Shown piece by piece: positions 18,258 to 27,805 of a DNA stretch of 56,855 nt. This DNA is from an uncultured Myxococcales bacterium (lineage in GTDB: Bacteria > Myxococcota_A > UBA9042). The notes under the pieces are model-generated. The model made no database searches, had not been told where the DNA came from, and was given only the letters and a program-made list of their open reading frames with translations. The stretch is taken from contig CAIMEY010000013.1 of NCBI GenBank assembly GCA_903840165.1, forward strand, positions 1 through 56,855, read 5' to 3'. Position numbers and translations under genes: made by a program. The stretch's first letter is position 1; each line of letters begins with the position of its first letter.

Positions 18258-19027
18258 GGGACACGGGTCCGATAGCCACAATTGCCAATTATTTCTTTGC
18301 CTTGCTCTGACCTCAGGAACTCGACCCACGCCTTGACTTCGGGGCGCGACCGCCCTCGGCCTAGCACGACCGCGTCCTGCCTCAACGGACGGTAAAGTTC
18401 AAGCGGCACCAACCAGCCAGAACCTTTAGCAAAAATGCCATCCTTTTGCACTTGTGACCAGGCAACAAAGCCAAGCTCCGCGACGCCACTGGCGAGGAAC
18501 TGGTGAACCTGCGCCACATTTTCCCCTGTCACAATCTTCGCTTGCAGGGCTTGCAGCAGGCCAAGCTTGGTCAGCACCTGCTGCGCGGCCAATCCGTAGG
18601 GTGCCAAGACTGGATTTGCCACAGCTAAATGCTTGAAATTGCTGTATTTTAGCACCGCCCCTTGGCCATCCACGACGTTAGGCGTGGCCGACCACAGGGC
18701 CAACTGACCAATCGCATAGGTAAAGCGCGAGCCTGGCTCGACTTTGCCTTCCTTTTCAAGCTTCTCGGGGGTCTCGGCGTCGGCCGCTAGCAGGACGTCA
18801 AACGGGGCACCGTGGCTGATTTGCGCATAAAGTGTGCCGGTTGCCGCTGTGGACACCTCAACCGATTGCCCGGTCTTGGTGCCAAAGGCTTGGACCAGGA
18901 CTTGGGCGCAGGGTGCAAAGTTGGCCGCTACCGCCACGCGCACGGGCTCTGCCGCCAGAACCGTTCCGCCACGGCCCAGGCATAGCAGAGATATTCCTAG
19001 GGCAATCGCGACGCCTAGAGTCCGCAT
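18254..19027 (-). CDS. modA: Periplasmic molybdate-binding protein
   Basis: 257 residues with a Sec signal peptide ending near VLAAEP. The mature protein shows the ModA pattern: VAVAANFAPCAQVL, a Ser/Thr-rich ligand loop STAATGTLYAQI, GAPFDVLLAADAETPEKL, LAVANPVLAPYG, GVAELGFVAWSQV and a final RSEQGKEII. It captures molybdate or tungstate oxyanions for ModBC. Its ATG lies inside the end of the giant lipoprotein gene (13-base overlap), so translation of the two should be coupled. Confidence 0.92.
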   Translation of the reverse strand: MRTLGVAIALGISLLCLGRGGTVLAAEPVRVAVAANFAPCAQVLVQAFGTKTGQSVEVSTAATGTLYAQISHGAPFDVLLAADAETPEKLEKEGKVEPGSRFTYAIGQLALWSATPNVVDGQGAVLKYSNFKHLAVANPVLAPYGLAAQQVLTKLGLLQALQAKIVTGENVAQVHQFLASGVAELGFVAWSQVQKDGIFAKGSGWLVPLELYRPLRQDAVVLGRGRSRPEVKAWVEFLRSEQGKEIIGNCGYRTRVP

Positions 19028-22000
19028 GCCGGCCCCGCAGTGGCTGCCCCGCCGCCCTTGGGGTCGATGTGAAAGACCGCCGTCGTGTCATCAAAGGTCG
19101 TTGCCGGGGCAATTGGCGGGTCCATCTGGAAAAGCCAGTAAGTCGCGGCATCTAAACCCAAACTCCAGGCCGAAGCAAAGGACTGGCCGTAGCGCACCCG
19201 TTTGGAGAAGCGCAGACCGGCGACTTGGGCCCCGGCGTAGTAGTTGGAGGCGCCGAAGGAATTGCCCAATCGCAACGGGCAACTGGCGTCCCAGGTCTCG
19301 GTGATGCCGGCGAAATCGCGGACCTTGACGCCGTCGACATAGAGACTGCCGGCGCCCAGGCCGTGGTATTGGATCGCGAAGTGCTGCCAGGTATTCAACT
19401 TCCACACTTTGAGCGGTTTGGACGCCTTGGCGATCTGGCTGTAGGCAAGGAAGCTTGCGTCCGTGCCATCGCTGCCCGTGGCGACGCCCCAGTGTTGGCC
19501 TACGGGCATCGGCGGACAGCCGTCACTTGCATCGGTACCGACCAAAACGCCATAGGGTGCAGCGGGATAGGCGGCCATGCGCACCCAACCCTCTATGGTA
19601 AAGGCCGTGAACAACTTCTGCGTGTTGGGATAGACCAAAACATTTGCCCCCTTAGGCGATTGCCCGCTGGACCACTGCAAAGCCGTGCAATCGGGCGTCG
19701 AGGCAATTTGGCAACCATTACTGCAAGCTTTGGGATAATCGCCGTTGCCGAGCACGCCCTTGTCGCAGCCCTCCCAGCGCGCGGGAATGCCGTCGCCACA
19801 GATGGCGCTGGACGGTGGCTCGCCCAAGCACGTGTCAGCGACCTGCAGAGAACTACTGACGATCTTCGCCGTCACGCCGTTACCGCTGTCATCCAAGGTG
19901 GCGTCTTGGGGCGTGTCATAACGCCATAACGCCCTGGTCTGCTTGTCGGACCAAAGGTGCCGCGCCGGCTTGAAGTCGTCGGTGTAGCGCAAGCCCTGAG
20001 AAATACGAACTTCATCGATTTGGCCATTGAAGAAGTTGGCAGCGCCCACCGTGCTGCACGCGCCCATGCCGCCCACGCCTGCACCAATCCACATGGATTC
20101 ATTGAGCAATCCGGGGTCCCCATTGTTGCTGGCGACTGTCTTGGCCACGTTGACGCCGTTGACATAGAGCCGTGTTTCCGAGCCCTTCGCCCAGCCGATG
20201 GTCGCGGCGACGTGGTACCACTTGCCGGCGAGGATGACGCTCTTGTCATTGCACGGCCCTTCGGCACCGATGGGCGACCGCGCTAGGCCAAAGACGCTGC
20301 CCACGATGTGTAAGCTCAGGTTGGCGCAGGAAGTACTGATAATTTCTTGAATTCCCGCGGCGCTGTTGGGCTTGACCCAGGCTTCGATCGTCAGTTCGCC
20401 AGCCGTCGGGTCGAAGGCGTCCTTGGCCCAAACGGTGACGGGGACTGTGATTTGCGACGACTTGGTGGCGCCGTCCAAAACCGCAACAGAATGGCACTGT
20501 TCGCAGCCGTCACAGGCATTGGCATTGCCGTCATCACAGGTTTCGAGCACGGGATTGACCTTGCCGTCGCCGCAAACTGCACTGTCCGCCGCCGCGCCAA
20601 AACAAGCGTCTTTTACCAAGGTTGCACCCGCTGGCGACAGGGTCAGGTCATTGCTTAGGCCACTGGCATCGGCGACGACGCTATCTTTCTGCGTGTCCAT
20701 CAGCCACAAAGCCCTTGTTGCGCCAAGCAATTGCGGGATGCGGGCTGGCTTGAAAGCGGCACCGTACAGTGGGGCGGTCGCGAGGTGAACGGCGTCGATG
20801 CTGCCGACAAAGACATTGCCAGTGCCAAGACCATTTGCGTCGACATATTCAACACCTATGCTTACCGGCGCTCCACTGTCTCTGCGTTGGACGGCCAAAG
20901 AAGCAGTTCCGGCTGGCTGACCATCGATGAAGAAAGTTAAGGCCTTGGCCCCGACAATAGCGACATGGTGCCAGGCTCCCGCCGTGACGGCGCCTGTGGA
21001 GACAATTGCCTCCAAACTGTCTGATTTGTGAGAGAAATAGAGCTTGCCACTGGTCGCCATCACGCCAAACTTGTAGGCCGAAGCACCGCCACTGACCGAT
21101 CGCGACACGATCGGCATGTCGGTCGCCAATTTCGCAGGATTAATCCAGGCTTCAATGGTGAACTCTTGTTCAAGGCCGAGGCTGCCCTTGAGCGAGCCAG
21201 GGAGGCCAAGCACGCCCAAGTTATACGCAAAACCGTTCTTGCCATCGAGTGCCAGACCGGAAACGATTTGGCACGCCTCGCAGCCATCGCAGGCGGCGGC
21301 GTTTGCGTCGTCGCATTGCTCGCCGACATTGAGGTATCCATCGCCACATCCAGGAGTTACGCACTTGGACGCCACGCAGTACTTGGCCACGTCGCAAGCG
21401 CCCGGGACCGTCTTGCCGTCGGGCACGGCGTCGTGCGCGCAGCCATTTGCCGTGCAAGAGTCGACCGTGCAAGGGTTTTTATCATCACAGTCCAGCTTAA
21501 CGCCCGCGCATTTGTCGGCTACGCAGATGTCGCTCAGCGTGCACGCATCGCCGTCATTGCAAGGGGTGCTGTCAGCGACGACCGGATGCAGGCAACCCTT
21601 TATTTTGTCGCATGAATCCGCCGTGCATGGATCGCCATCATCGCAGTTCACTGCAGGCCCGGCGAGGCAAACCCCCGTTTTGCAAGCGTCATTCTTGGTG
21701 CACGCATTGCCATCGTCGCAGCCCTGCCCGTCTAAGGCCGCGCCGAGGTGCAGACACGCGCCATTGGTATTGTCGCAACTATCTAACGTGCATACGTTTT
21801 TGTCGTCACAATCCTTCTTGGGCCCCAAGGTGCAGTTGCCATTGGCGCACACGTCATTGGGCGTGCATGGATTGCCGTCGAAGTCGCAGGGATCACTGGT
21901 GTTGACGTGCTGGCAGCCCGCCACAGCATTGCAGCTATCTGTCGTACAACCATTTGAATCATCACAGTTTTTAACGATTCCTGCCTTGCAAATGCCAGCC

Positions 22001-24165
22001 ACGCACTTGTCGCCTACTGTGCATACGGTTTGGTCGGCGTCGCAGGGGTCACCTTCTTGGCCGGTGCCGTCAAAGACGCAATTGCCTGATTTCTTGTCAC
22101 AACTGTCGATGGTGCAGGTCGAACCGTCGTCGCAAACCGTCAGTTTGCCTGAGATGCAGAGCGTGGAGGCACAGACATCGCCGACGGTGCAGGCGTTGCC
22201 GTCGCTACACGGAGCGATATTGCCAATGTTGACGCAGCCTTTGACCGCGTCACACAGGTCATCGCTGCATGGGTTCTTGTCATCGCAGTTTAGGCTGCTG
22301 CCAGCGGTGCAGACGCCGCCTTTGCAGGCATCGCCCGGCGTGCAGACGCTGTTATCGGCGTTGCAGATCTTGCCGTCTACTTCCAGGATTGCACCGCAAA
22401 TACCGCTACTTGGATTGCAGGCGGTCTTGCTGCAGGTGCTATCGGCGCTGGTGTCGCAAATGACTGGCGTTCCTACTTTGGTTTTGCAGACAAAGGGGGC
22501 CTGCGCCTTGTCGCAGAACGGCACGCCGAGGCACTTGTTGTCATAAGGTTTGCAATCGCTGTCGGCCTGGCAGGAGCAAATATTCTGTCCCGGCGCGCAC
22601 TTACCAGCTGAGCAGGCGTCGCCATTGGTACACGGATTGCCGTCCTCGCAACTGCCTGCCTGCGCGGGGTTAACGCAGCCCAGCAGTCCATCACAAGTAT
22701 CTGCAGTGCAAGGGTTATTGTCATTGCACACCGTCGCTGCGTCCATCGATGTGCCCAGGCATGCGCCCTTGCCATCGCACAAGTCATTGACTGTGCAAGC
22801 ATTTCCGTCCGTGCAGGCCTTGGTCGTGGTTTGGGACGCGCAGCCCTTGGTTGGGTCACAGCTGTCGTCCGTGCACGGGTTGCCGTCGTCGCAATTCTTG
22901 ACCGTGCCCTTGCAGGTATCACCCGCGCAAGCATCTGGATCAGTGCAGGAATTGCCGTCATTGCACGGCTGGCCGTCCTGAGGCTTGTGCTGGCAGGTTC
23001 CGGTCACTGCATCGCATAGGTCGATGGTGCACGCATTGTTGTCCTCGCAATCCTTGGCTTTTCCCGACACGCAGCTACCACTCTGGCACAGGTCACCCTG
23101 GGAGCAAGCGTTGCCGTCGTCGCAGCCAGCGTTGTCGGCAAAGCTGTGGGCACAGCCGCTGTCGGTGGCGCAAGTGTCATTGGTGCAGACATTGTTATCG
23201 TCACAATTACTTGCAATTCCAGCGCATTTCCCCTTGGCGCACACGTCCTGGTCGGTGCAAGCATTGCCATCGGAACAGGGCAACGCGTTGGGCACATTGC
23301 CACAGGCCCCGGCGGCAGCGGGATCGCAGGTATCGTCGGTGCAAGGGTTCTTGTCGTCGCAAAGCCCTTCGTCTGTCAACCCATTGCAATCATTGTCTAA
23401 TCCGTCGCAAATTTCCGCAGCGGCTTGGTTGGCGTTGCATACGGTCAAGCCGCTGGCCCCGCACGTCCGCACGCCGGGGCAGGTGCCCTTGACCGCCGCC
23501 GCCATGCATTTGGTGGCTAATTGCAACGAGTTGGCGCGGACATCGCAGGTGCATTGCACCACGCCCTGGGCGTCGGCCGTACGCAAGCACTGTTTGCCGG
23601 TGCTACCTTCCACCGATGATGCACTGCCGCAACTGTAGCCCCCGGGGCAATCCTCATTGCCGACGCAGGGAACGCCGCAGAAGTTGCCATTGGCACCACC
23701 GTAGGCGATGCACAGGGCCGACTCGCTGCCAAGGGCTGCTGCACAACTCTTTGAATCTGCACATGGTTCACAGAGAAAGCCGTAGCGCGGGATGCAAAGA
23801 TTGATGATGTCGCCGCCTACGGGCACCGCTGCGCACTTGAAACTGGCGTCGGCGCAATCCGAGGCACACTGCGCTGCGCATTGTTTGCCAGCGGGCGTGT
23901 CAATGCAAAAATTATTATTACAATCGCCCGGTTCCTTGCATGTACATCCGGGGCCGCCCGGGCATTGCGCTTGCGAAGTTGCCTCGACGTCCGAGGTCCC
24001 CAGGTCGTCTGACCCGGCGTCTTGTTGAGAATCAGCTGTATCTTCAGCTACTTCTTCAACCACTACCGCCGCCTTCCCCGTACCGCCGTTGCTGCAGCCT
24101 GCGACCACGGCCCAGCCCGCCACCAGAAAGATCAATGGATTGGCGCATATGCGGAGTGCAGTCAT
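19015..24165 (-). CDS. Giant surface lipoprotein: 22 cysteine-rich repeats plus three LamG domains
   Basis: ATG 24165 has GAGG six bases upstream; 1,716 residues. The lipobox is AVVAGC (Cys24), followed by an acidic linker. Order: Cys-rich head; a metal-binding-type motif EICDGLDNDCNGLTDEGLC as in MopE-like proteins; 22 units of the form C-D-D-x-N-x-C-T-x-D-x-C; then three LamG/concanavalin-like domains (ELTIEAWVKP, FTIEAWINP, FTIEGWVRM), each introduced by a CGDG-type myxobacterial repeat. LamG domains bind glycans or proteins, so adhesion is likely. The last 13 bases overlap modA, an unexpected partner. Confidence 0.88.
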   Translation of the reverse strand: MTALRICANPLIFLVAGWAVVAGCSNGGTGKAAVVVEEVAEDTADSQQDAGSDDLGTSDVEATSQAQCPGGPGCTCKEPGDCNNNFCIDTPAGKQCAAQCASDCADASFKCAAVPVGGDIINLCIPRYGFLCEPCADSKSCAAALGSESALCIAYGGANGNFCGVPCVGNEDCPGGYSCGSASSVEGSTGKQCLRTADAQGVVQCTCDVRANSLQLATKCMAAAVKGTCPGVRTCGASGLTVCNANQAAAEICDGLDNDCNGLTDEGLCDDKNPCTDDTCDPAAAGACGNVPNALPCSDGNACTDQDVCAKGKCAGIASNCDDNNVCTNDTCATDSGCAHSFADNAGCDDGNACSQGDLCQSGSCVSGKAKDCEDNNACTIDLCDAVTGTCQHKPQDGQPCNDGNSCTDPDACAGDTCKGTVKNCDDGNPCTDDSCDPTKGCASQTTTKACTDGNACTVNDLCDGKGACLGTSMDAATVCNDNNPCTADTCDGLLGCVNPAQAGSCEDGNPCTNGDACSAGKCAPGQNICSCQADSDCKPYDNKCLGVPFCDKAQAPFVCKTKVGTPVICDTSADSTCSKTACNPSSGICGAILEVDGKICNADNSVCTPGDACKGGVCTAGSSLNCDDKNPCSDDLCDAVKGCVNIGNIAPCSDGNACTVGDVCASTLCISGKLTVCDDGSTCTIDSCDKKSGNCVFDGTGQEGDPCDADQTVCTVGDKCVAGICKAGIVKNCDDSNGCTTDSCNAVAGCQHVNTSDPCDFDGNPCTPNDVCANGNCTLGPKKDCDDKNVCTLDSCDNTNGACLHLGAALDGQGCDDGNACTKNDACKTGVCLAGPAVNCDDGDPCTADSCDKIKGCLHPVVADSTPCNDGDACTLSDICVADKCAGVKLDCDDKNPCTVDSCTANGCAHDAVPDGKTVPGACDVAKYCVASKCVTPGCGDGYLNVGEQCDDANAAACDGCEACQIVSGLALDGKNGFAYNLGVLGLPGSLKGSLGLEQEFTIEAWINPAKLATDMPIVSRSVSGGASAYKFGVMATSGKLYFSHKSDSLEAIVSTGAVTAGAWHHVAIVGAKALTFFIDGQPAGTASLAVQRRDSGAPVSIGVEYVDANGLGTGNVFVGSIDAVHLATAPLYGAAFKPARIPQLLGATRALWLMDTQKDSVVADASGLSNDLTLSPAGATLVKDACFGAAADSAVCGDGKVNPVLETCDDGNANACDGCEQCHSVAVLDGATKSSQITVPVTVWAKDAFDPTAGELTIEAWVKPNSAAGIQEIISTSCANLSLHIVGSVFGLARSPIGAEGPCNDKSVILAGKWYHVAATIGWAKGSETRLYVNGVNVAKTVASNNGDPGLLNESMWIGAGVGGMGACSTVGAANFFNGQIDEVRISQGLRYTDDFKPARHLWSDKQTRALWRYDTPQDATLDDSGNGVTAKIVSSSLQVADTCLGEPPSSAICGDGIPARWEGCDKGVLGNGDYPKACSNGCQIASTPDCTALQWSSGQSPKGANVLVYPNTQKLFTAFTIEGWVRMAAYPAAPYGVLVGTDASDGCPPMPVGQHWGVATGSDGTDASFLAYSQIAKASKPLKVWKLNTWQHFAIQYHGLGAGSLYVDGVKVRDFAGITETWDASCPLRLGNSFGASNYYAGAQVAGLRFSKRVRYGQSFASAWSLGLDAATYWLFQMDPPIAPATTFDDTTAVFHIDPKGGGAATAGPACGL
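21430..23365 (-). repeat. Array of 22 cysteine-rich coding repeats, two alternating types
   Basis: Units alternate between type A (CDDKNPCTDDTCD...GC) and type B (CSDGNACTxxDxCxxGxC), each ~22-28 residues. The alternation is regular for ten units, then a ~65-residue non-repeat cysteine segment (from CSCQADSDC to ICGAILEVDGKI) replaces one A unit, after which B-A-B resumes to unit 22. Boundaries are approximate. It is protein-level repetition with drifted DNA, not exact tandem DNA. Confidence 0.8.
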
Positions 24166-24261
24166 CAGCGACCTCGGGCTGGTGCACGCAGTCCCACGCC
24201 ACCCAGCCAGGTGCGCGTTGGGCGGCGTCGCCAACAGGGAGCTACGCCTTGTTCAGTCTTC

Positions 24262-24289
24262 CAAATACCCGGCAAACGTCAAGCGTCAA
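24262..24289 (-). promoter_or_regulatory. Possible sigma-70 promoter for the giant lipoprotein operon
   Basis: On the minus strand TTGACG (24289-24284) is followed after 16 bases by TATTTG (24267-24262), about 97 bases before ATG 24165. The -35 is good and the -10 is poor (first three of six bases match the consensus). Confidence 0.3.
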
Positions 24290-24351
24290 GCTGGGACGCG
24301 CCCCTTCGGTTTGAAAAAGGGCGTGTACACCAACGAGTAAACTACGCTTGA

Positions 24352-25926
24352 TTACTGCGGTTTTTCGTCATCAGCCGACGGCGACGGCTTGCGCCCTGGG
24401 CGTTCCACCAGCGTCGACCGCATGGCCCGGCGGGACCCCGGAACCGATTGATCGGTGGGTGCGTCGATGTCGCTGAGCGCGGCGGCCGACAGCGGCAACG
24501 GAGCAACTGGGTCTGTAACCGCCCGTTCTCGAGAACGAATCTCGCGCACAGACTCAATGGCCTGCCGCGCCTCCATAGCGTCACGGTCGGAAACGGGCTG
24601 GGTGCGTGGCTCAAGGCGGCCCTGGTGAACGCGCCCGACCGGGGCAACCTCTTGTTCTTGTGGGACAATCGCAGCCGTAATCCCGGCCGCGGGCGTCGCT
24701 GGGTCAAAAGGGCGACCATAGCGGTCCGTCGTCTTGAGGGGCCCAGTCGTCTGGCCTGGGTGCACACGCACAGCAACTCCGCCAAGATCCAGCGGAATCC
24801 GTGTCCCGGCGGGCGGAGTCGGGTCCAGACCGCCGAGCACCGGCGTTTCTAGGGGCAGCGCGTCGGTCGGCCTGCCCTGATCGCGATTGCGACTCCCCCA
24901 CAGGCGACCACGGCCACTGTTGATCTCACCTTGGCCACCTACAGCCCACGCCGGGACGACCGGCCCGTCCTGGGTCACGGCATTGCGATCGACCGCGAGT
25001 CGATTGCGCACGGGCGTAGGCATCTCAAAACCACTTTGGGTTTCGGCATCTAGGGCACCGCCGTCAGCCACGTCAAACCCGGGACTCGTGTCGTCCAAGC
25101 CCGCACCTCGGCCAGCTCCTGGGCCATCTAAAGAATCAGCTTCATCAAGCGAATCGAGGTCTTGCTGCACGTGGACCAGCACGAGCGTGATGTTGTCCTT
25201 ACCGCCGCCTTGCAGCGCTTGGTTCACCAAACTCGCGCACGCCACGGACAAGTCATCGCCGAGCGTCGCCAATGTCTGCGCAATGGCTTCATCGGGCACC
25301 ATATCCGTCAAGCCGTCGCTGCATAGCAAGTAGATATCTCCGAGACAATATTCTTGAATTTGAACTTCCGGTTCAACCAAGTCGCGCAGGCCAACGGCGC
25401 GCACGATTACATTCTTGCCCGCAAACCCGCGAATCTGTTGGGCTGACATCGGCCGGGTGCGCAGGTAATGATTGAGCAGCGAGTGGTCTTCCGTCAGCTG
25501 CTCCAACTCGTTGTCGCGAAAGCGGTAAATCCGGGAATCCCCCACATGCACTAGGCCAAGCCTGTGGCGCCCCGCGAACACGCCGGCCAGTGTTGTGCCC
25601 ATGCCCTTGTGTTCGGGATTAGCCAAAGCAGCTGAATACACGGCGATATTAGCCTGACGCACGGCAGCATCCAGGCACCGCGTCTCCTCAGTGACTTGGG
25701 TCAACGTCTCGCGCGGCCAGCGAAAGCTACTGGCAAACCGATCGGTCTTGAGGAACGCCACCATCGCATCCGCCGCGATTTGACTGGCGATCTCGCCTGA
25801 CGCGTGACCGCCCATGCCATCGCAGACCAGATACAGGTGGGCATCCGGCTCGATGCGGTACGTATCCTCGTTGTTCTTGCGCTCGCGGCCCATATCGGTG
25901 GCGCCGTGAGCCAGGACCTTGAACAT
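24352..25926 (-). CDS. PP2C-family Ser/Thr protein phosphatase with long low-complexity tail
   Basis: 524 residues. Residues 1-250 form a bacterial PP2C domain: ATDMGRERKNNED, VCDGMGGHASGE, GMGTTLAGVF, LVHVGDSRIYR, LLCSDGLTDMV and GGKDNITLVLV, with the metal-binding aspartates in place. It would dephosphorylate proteins modified by Hanks-type kinases. The second half is Pro/Arg/Asp/Thr-rich with no recognised domain. The ATG at 25926 follows AGGGG. No kinase gene is adjacent. It lies between dapA and the giant lipoprotein on the same strand. Confidence 0.88.
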   Translation of the reverse strand: MFKVLAHGATDMGRERKNNEDTYRIEPDAHLYLVCDGMGGHASGEIASQIAADAMVAFLKTDRFASSFRWPRETLTQVTEETRCLDAAVRQANIAVYSAALANPEHKGMGTTLAGVFAGRHRLGLVHVGDSRIYRFRDNELEQLTEDHSLLNHYLRTRPMSAQQIRGFAGKNVIVRAVGLRDLVEPEVQIQEYCLGDIYLLCSDGLTDMVPDEAIAQTLATLGDDLSVACASLVNQALQGGGKDNITLVLVHVQQDLDSLDEADSLDGPGAGRGAGLDDTSPGFDVADGGALDAETQSGFEMPTPVRNRLAVDRNAVTQDGPVVPAWAVGGQGEINSGRGRLWGSRNRDQGRPTDALPLETPVLGGLDPTPPAGTRIPLDLGGVAVRVHPGQTTGPLKTTDRYGRPFDPATPAAGITAAIVPQEQEVAPVGRVHQGRLEPRTQPVSDRDAMEARQAIESVREIRSRERAVTDPVAPLPLSAAALSDIDAPTDQSVPGSRRAMRSTLVERPGRKPSPSADDEKPQ

Positions 25927-26124
25927 CGAGTACCCCTATCCGTCGTCAATTCCGTGCCAAGGTGCCCGGTGAGACCCGTTCAGCGACTGCTGCTGCGCGC
26001 CCCAAAAAGTGGCGTTTCCCTCGCGCAGAATCCCTGTCATTCCAAGATGATAGCTCTATGGACACCACGGGATTAGCCGTCGTCCAGCGCGCAGGATACC
26101 CCTGCCCCGCCCTGCGGTGCAAAT

Positions 26125-27021
26125 TCACTCAGCAAGCAGGCCCAGCCTCTGCATTTCACCGCGCAGCCGAACCTTGACCGTTTCACTGCACGTGAGCAGC
26201 GGCAGTCGCGTCGCCGGGGCCATCACGCCTAGCAAATGCATGGCCATCTTGCAGGGCTGTGGATTCGGTTCTGAAAACAAGGCCTTAATCAGGCCATGTA
26301 GGGCGACTTGGCCTTGGGCGGCGGCCTCGAAGCGCCCAGCTCGGTAGTCGCGATACAAGGCGGCGGTGCGTGTTGGGGCCGGTCCTGAAACCACTGAAAT
26401 CACGCCCTTTCCGCCGATGCTATACATCGGCACGCAAAGCGCGTCTTCGCCCGAAAGCACGGCAAACTGCCCACCCGTCAAGTCAATGATCTCGATCACC
26501 TGCTCAAGGGAGCCTGCCGCCTCCTTGATGCCAATGATATTCGGGTGTTTAGCCAGCTCAGCAGTGGTCGCAGGCAGTATGTTGACGCCGCAACGCCCTG
26601 GAATGTTGTAGAGGACCACAGGTATCGAAACGGCATCGGCAACAGCAGAAAAGTGTGCAATCAAGCCTGGTTGCGAGGGTTTATTGTAGTACGGCGCCAC
26701 GACGAGCAAACCGTCGACGCCGCAACCCTGGGCTTGCTTGGAGGTTTCCACGGTCTTGTGGGTGTCATTGGACCCCGAACCAGCCAAGACCGGCACCCGC
26801 CCGCGGGCCAGGCGCACCACGGACCGGACGACCTCGAGGTATTCTTCATGGGTCAACGTGCTGGTTTCACCCGTAGTTCCGCAGGCCACCAAGCCGTCCA
26901 CCCCGCCGGCGATCTGTTGCTCGACGAGGTTCTCCAGCGCCGCCCAGTCGATACTGCGCTGCGCGTCGTCGCGCATCGGGGTGACCAGCGCCGTGAAAGT
27001 ACCTTCCAAATTCAAAGACAT
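26125..27021 (-). CDS. dapA: 4-hydroxy-tetrahydrodipicolinate synthase (dihydrodipicolinate synthase)
   Basis: ATG 27021 with GGAG seven bases upstream; 298 residues, the normal length. It condenses pyruvate with aspartate semialdehyde in lysine and diaminopimelate synthesis. The active-site set is present: CGTTGE with Thr49-Thr50, YNIPGR with Tyr138 and the Schiff-base Lys166 in GIKEAAG. GKGVISVVSG near residue 210 is also typical. It is the only clear housekeeping enzyme in this run, following a HEAT-repeat gene by 60 bases. Confidence 0.95.
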   Translation of the reverse strand: MSLNLEGTFTALVTPMRDDAQRSIDWAALENLVEQQIAGGVDGLVACGTTGETSTLTHEEYLEVVRSVVRLARGRVPVLAGSGSNDTHKTVETSKQAQGCGVDGLLVVAPYYNKPSQPGLIAHFSAVADAVSIPVVLYNIPGRCGVNILPATTAELAKHPNIIGIKEAAGSLEQVIEIIDLTGGQFAVLSGEDALCVPMYSIGGKGVISVVSGPAPTRTAALYRDYRAGRFEAAAQGQVALHGLIKALFSEPNPQPCKMAMHLLGVMAPATRLPLLTCSETVKVRLRGEMQRLGLLAE

Positions 27022-27081
27022 GGTCAAGCTCCGAGCCGCCCTGTGCCAGGACAGGCGACGAGTTCTCCAAACAGTACAATC

Positions 27082-27723
27082 TCAAGGATTCGCGTGCCGT
27101 TCCGCCAATTTACGCAGCGATCCCATGATGGCATCGCGCACGGCCAACTGCTGCTCTCGCTGCAAATGGTCGGTGAGGATATCCGGGACGCGGCGGTCAT
27201 CGATGTCACCCAGCGCCAGAGCGGCGGCTTCACGAATGAAAACGTTCCGATCTTGCAGCGAATCGCGGACGGTAGGCACCATCTCGCTGCCGAAAGCGAG
27301 GGCAAGGGCCCGCAAGCAGACGCGCCGAGCCGACACGGGCGTTTCCTGTGCGCGCAGCGTTTCCAGCAGGACCGCCTTGGCTTGGGGCCCCGGAAAGTAC
27401 TGAAGCCAAGCCAAAGACCGCAGTCGAACCTGCATGTCCTGCCCCGCGGCTGTGGCATATTCAACCAACAAATCAGCCACATCTGGGCCGATTCGCCGCA
27501 ACGTCAGGGCCGAAATCTGTGCTTCGGGCGCGTGCAGCAGGCTCGTCAGCGCCCCCGCCTGCACTGCACGGCTCGGCAACTCCCTGTTTCGATTGGGGAC
27601 TGGCGGAGCGACCCGCCCATCGGCCAGGGTCAAGTTCGGCCAGAGAGCCACAGCGAGCGCCAAGACCAGCACCCCTTGCCAGACCTTGGACCCATTTCTC
27701 TCAACACTTTTTGCCAGTTGCAT
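27082..27723 (-). CDS. Exported HEAT-repeat protein
   Basis: 213 residues; ATG 27723 with GAGG four bases upstream. An N-terminal hydrophobic segment ends near LTLADG and looks like a signal peptide. The rest is built of three to four HEAT-like helix pairs, for example VRLRSLAWLQYF, ARRVCLRALALAFG and FIREAAALALGDIDD, which usually serve as a protein-binding scaffold. It follows an M16-HEAT fusion gene by 82 bases on the same strand, so a shared periplasmic complex is plausible. No specific function is recognisable. Confidence 0.75.
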   Translation of the reverse strand: MQLAKSVERNGSKVWQGVLVLALAVALWPNLTLADGRVAPPVPNRNRELPSRAVQAGALTSLLHAPEAQISALTLRRIGPDVADLLVEYATAAGQDMQVRLRSLAWLQYFPGPQAKAVLLETLRAQETPVSARRVCLRALALAFGSEMVPTVRDSLQDRNVFIREAAALALGDIDDRRVPDILTDHLQREQQLAVRDAIMGSLRKLAERHANP

Positions 27724-27805
27724 GATTCCTCGCTCAAGGCAGTGTAGCGGATGCTGCCAACCGATCCAAGAGGCCCCAGAACCGTGTCAGAAATTTCGCA
27801 GACAG

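Noticed and set aside
21116..22546. A 476-codon open frame on the plus strand opposite the cysteine-repeat array
   Set aside because: It is a by-product of the repetitive GC-rich codons of the minus-strand lipoprotein; there is no ribosome-binding site and its composition is Ser/Pro/Gln-rich low complexity.
21430..23365. Regularly spaced repeats that might suggest a CRISPR array
   Set aside because: Units are coding, drifted at DNA level, and lack identical direct repeats with unique spacers; no cas genes are present.
25930..25990. TGGCACG upstream of the PP2C gene as a sigma-54 promoter
   Set aside because: The -12 GC is missing at the required distance from the GG (AC instead), so it does not fit.
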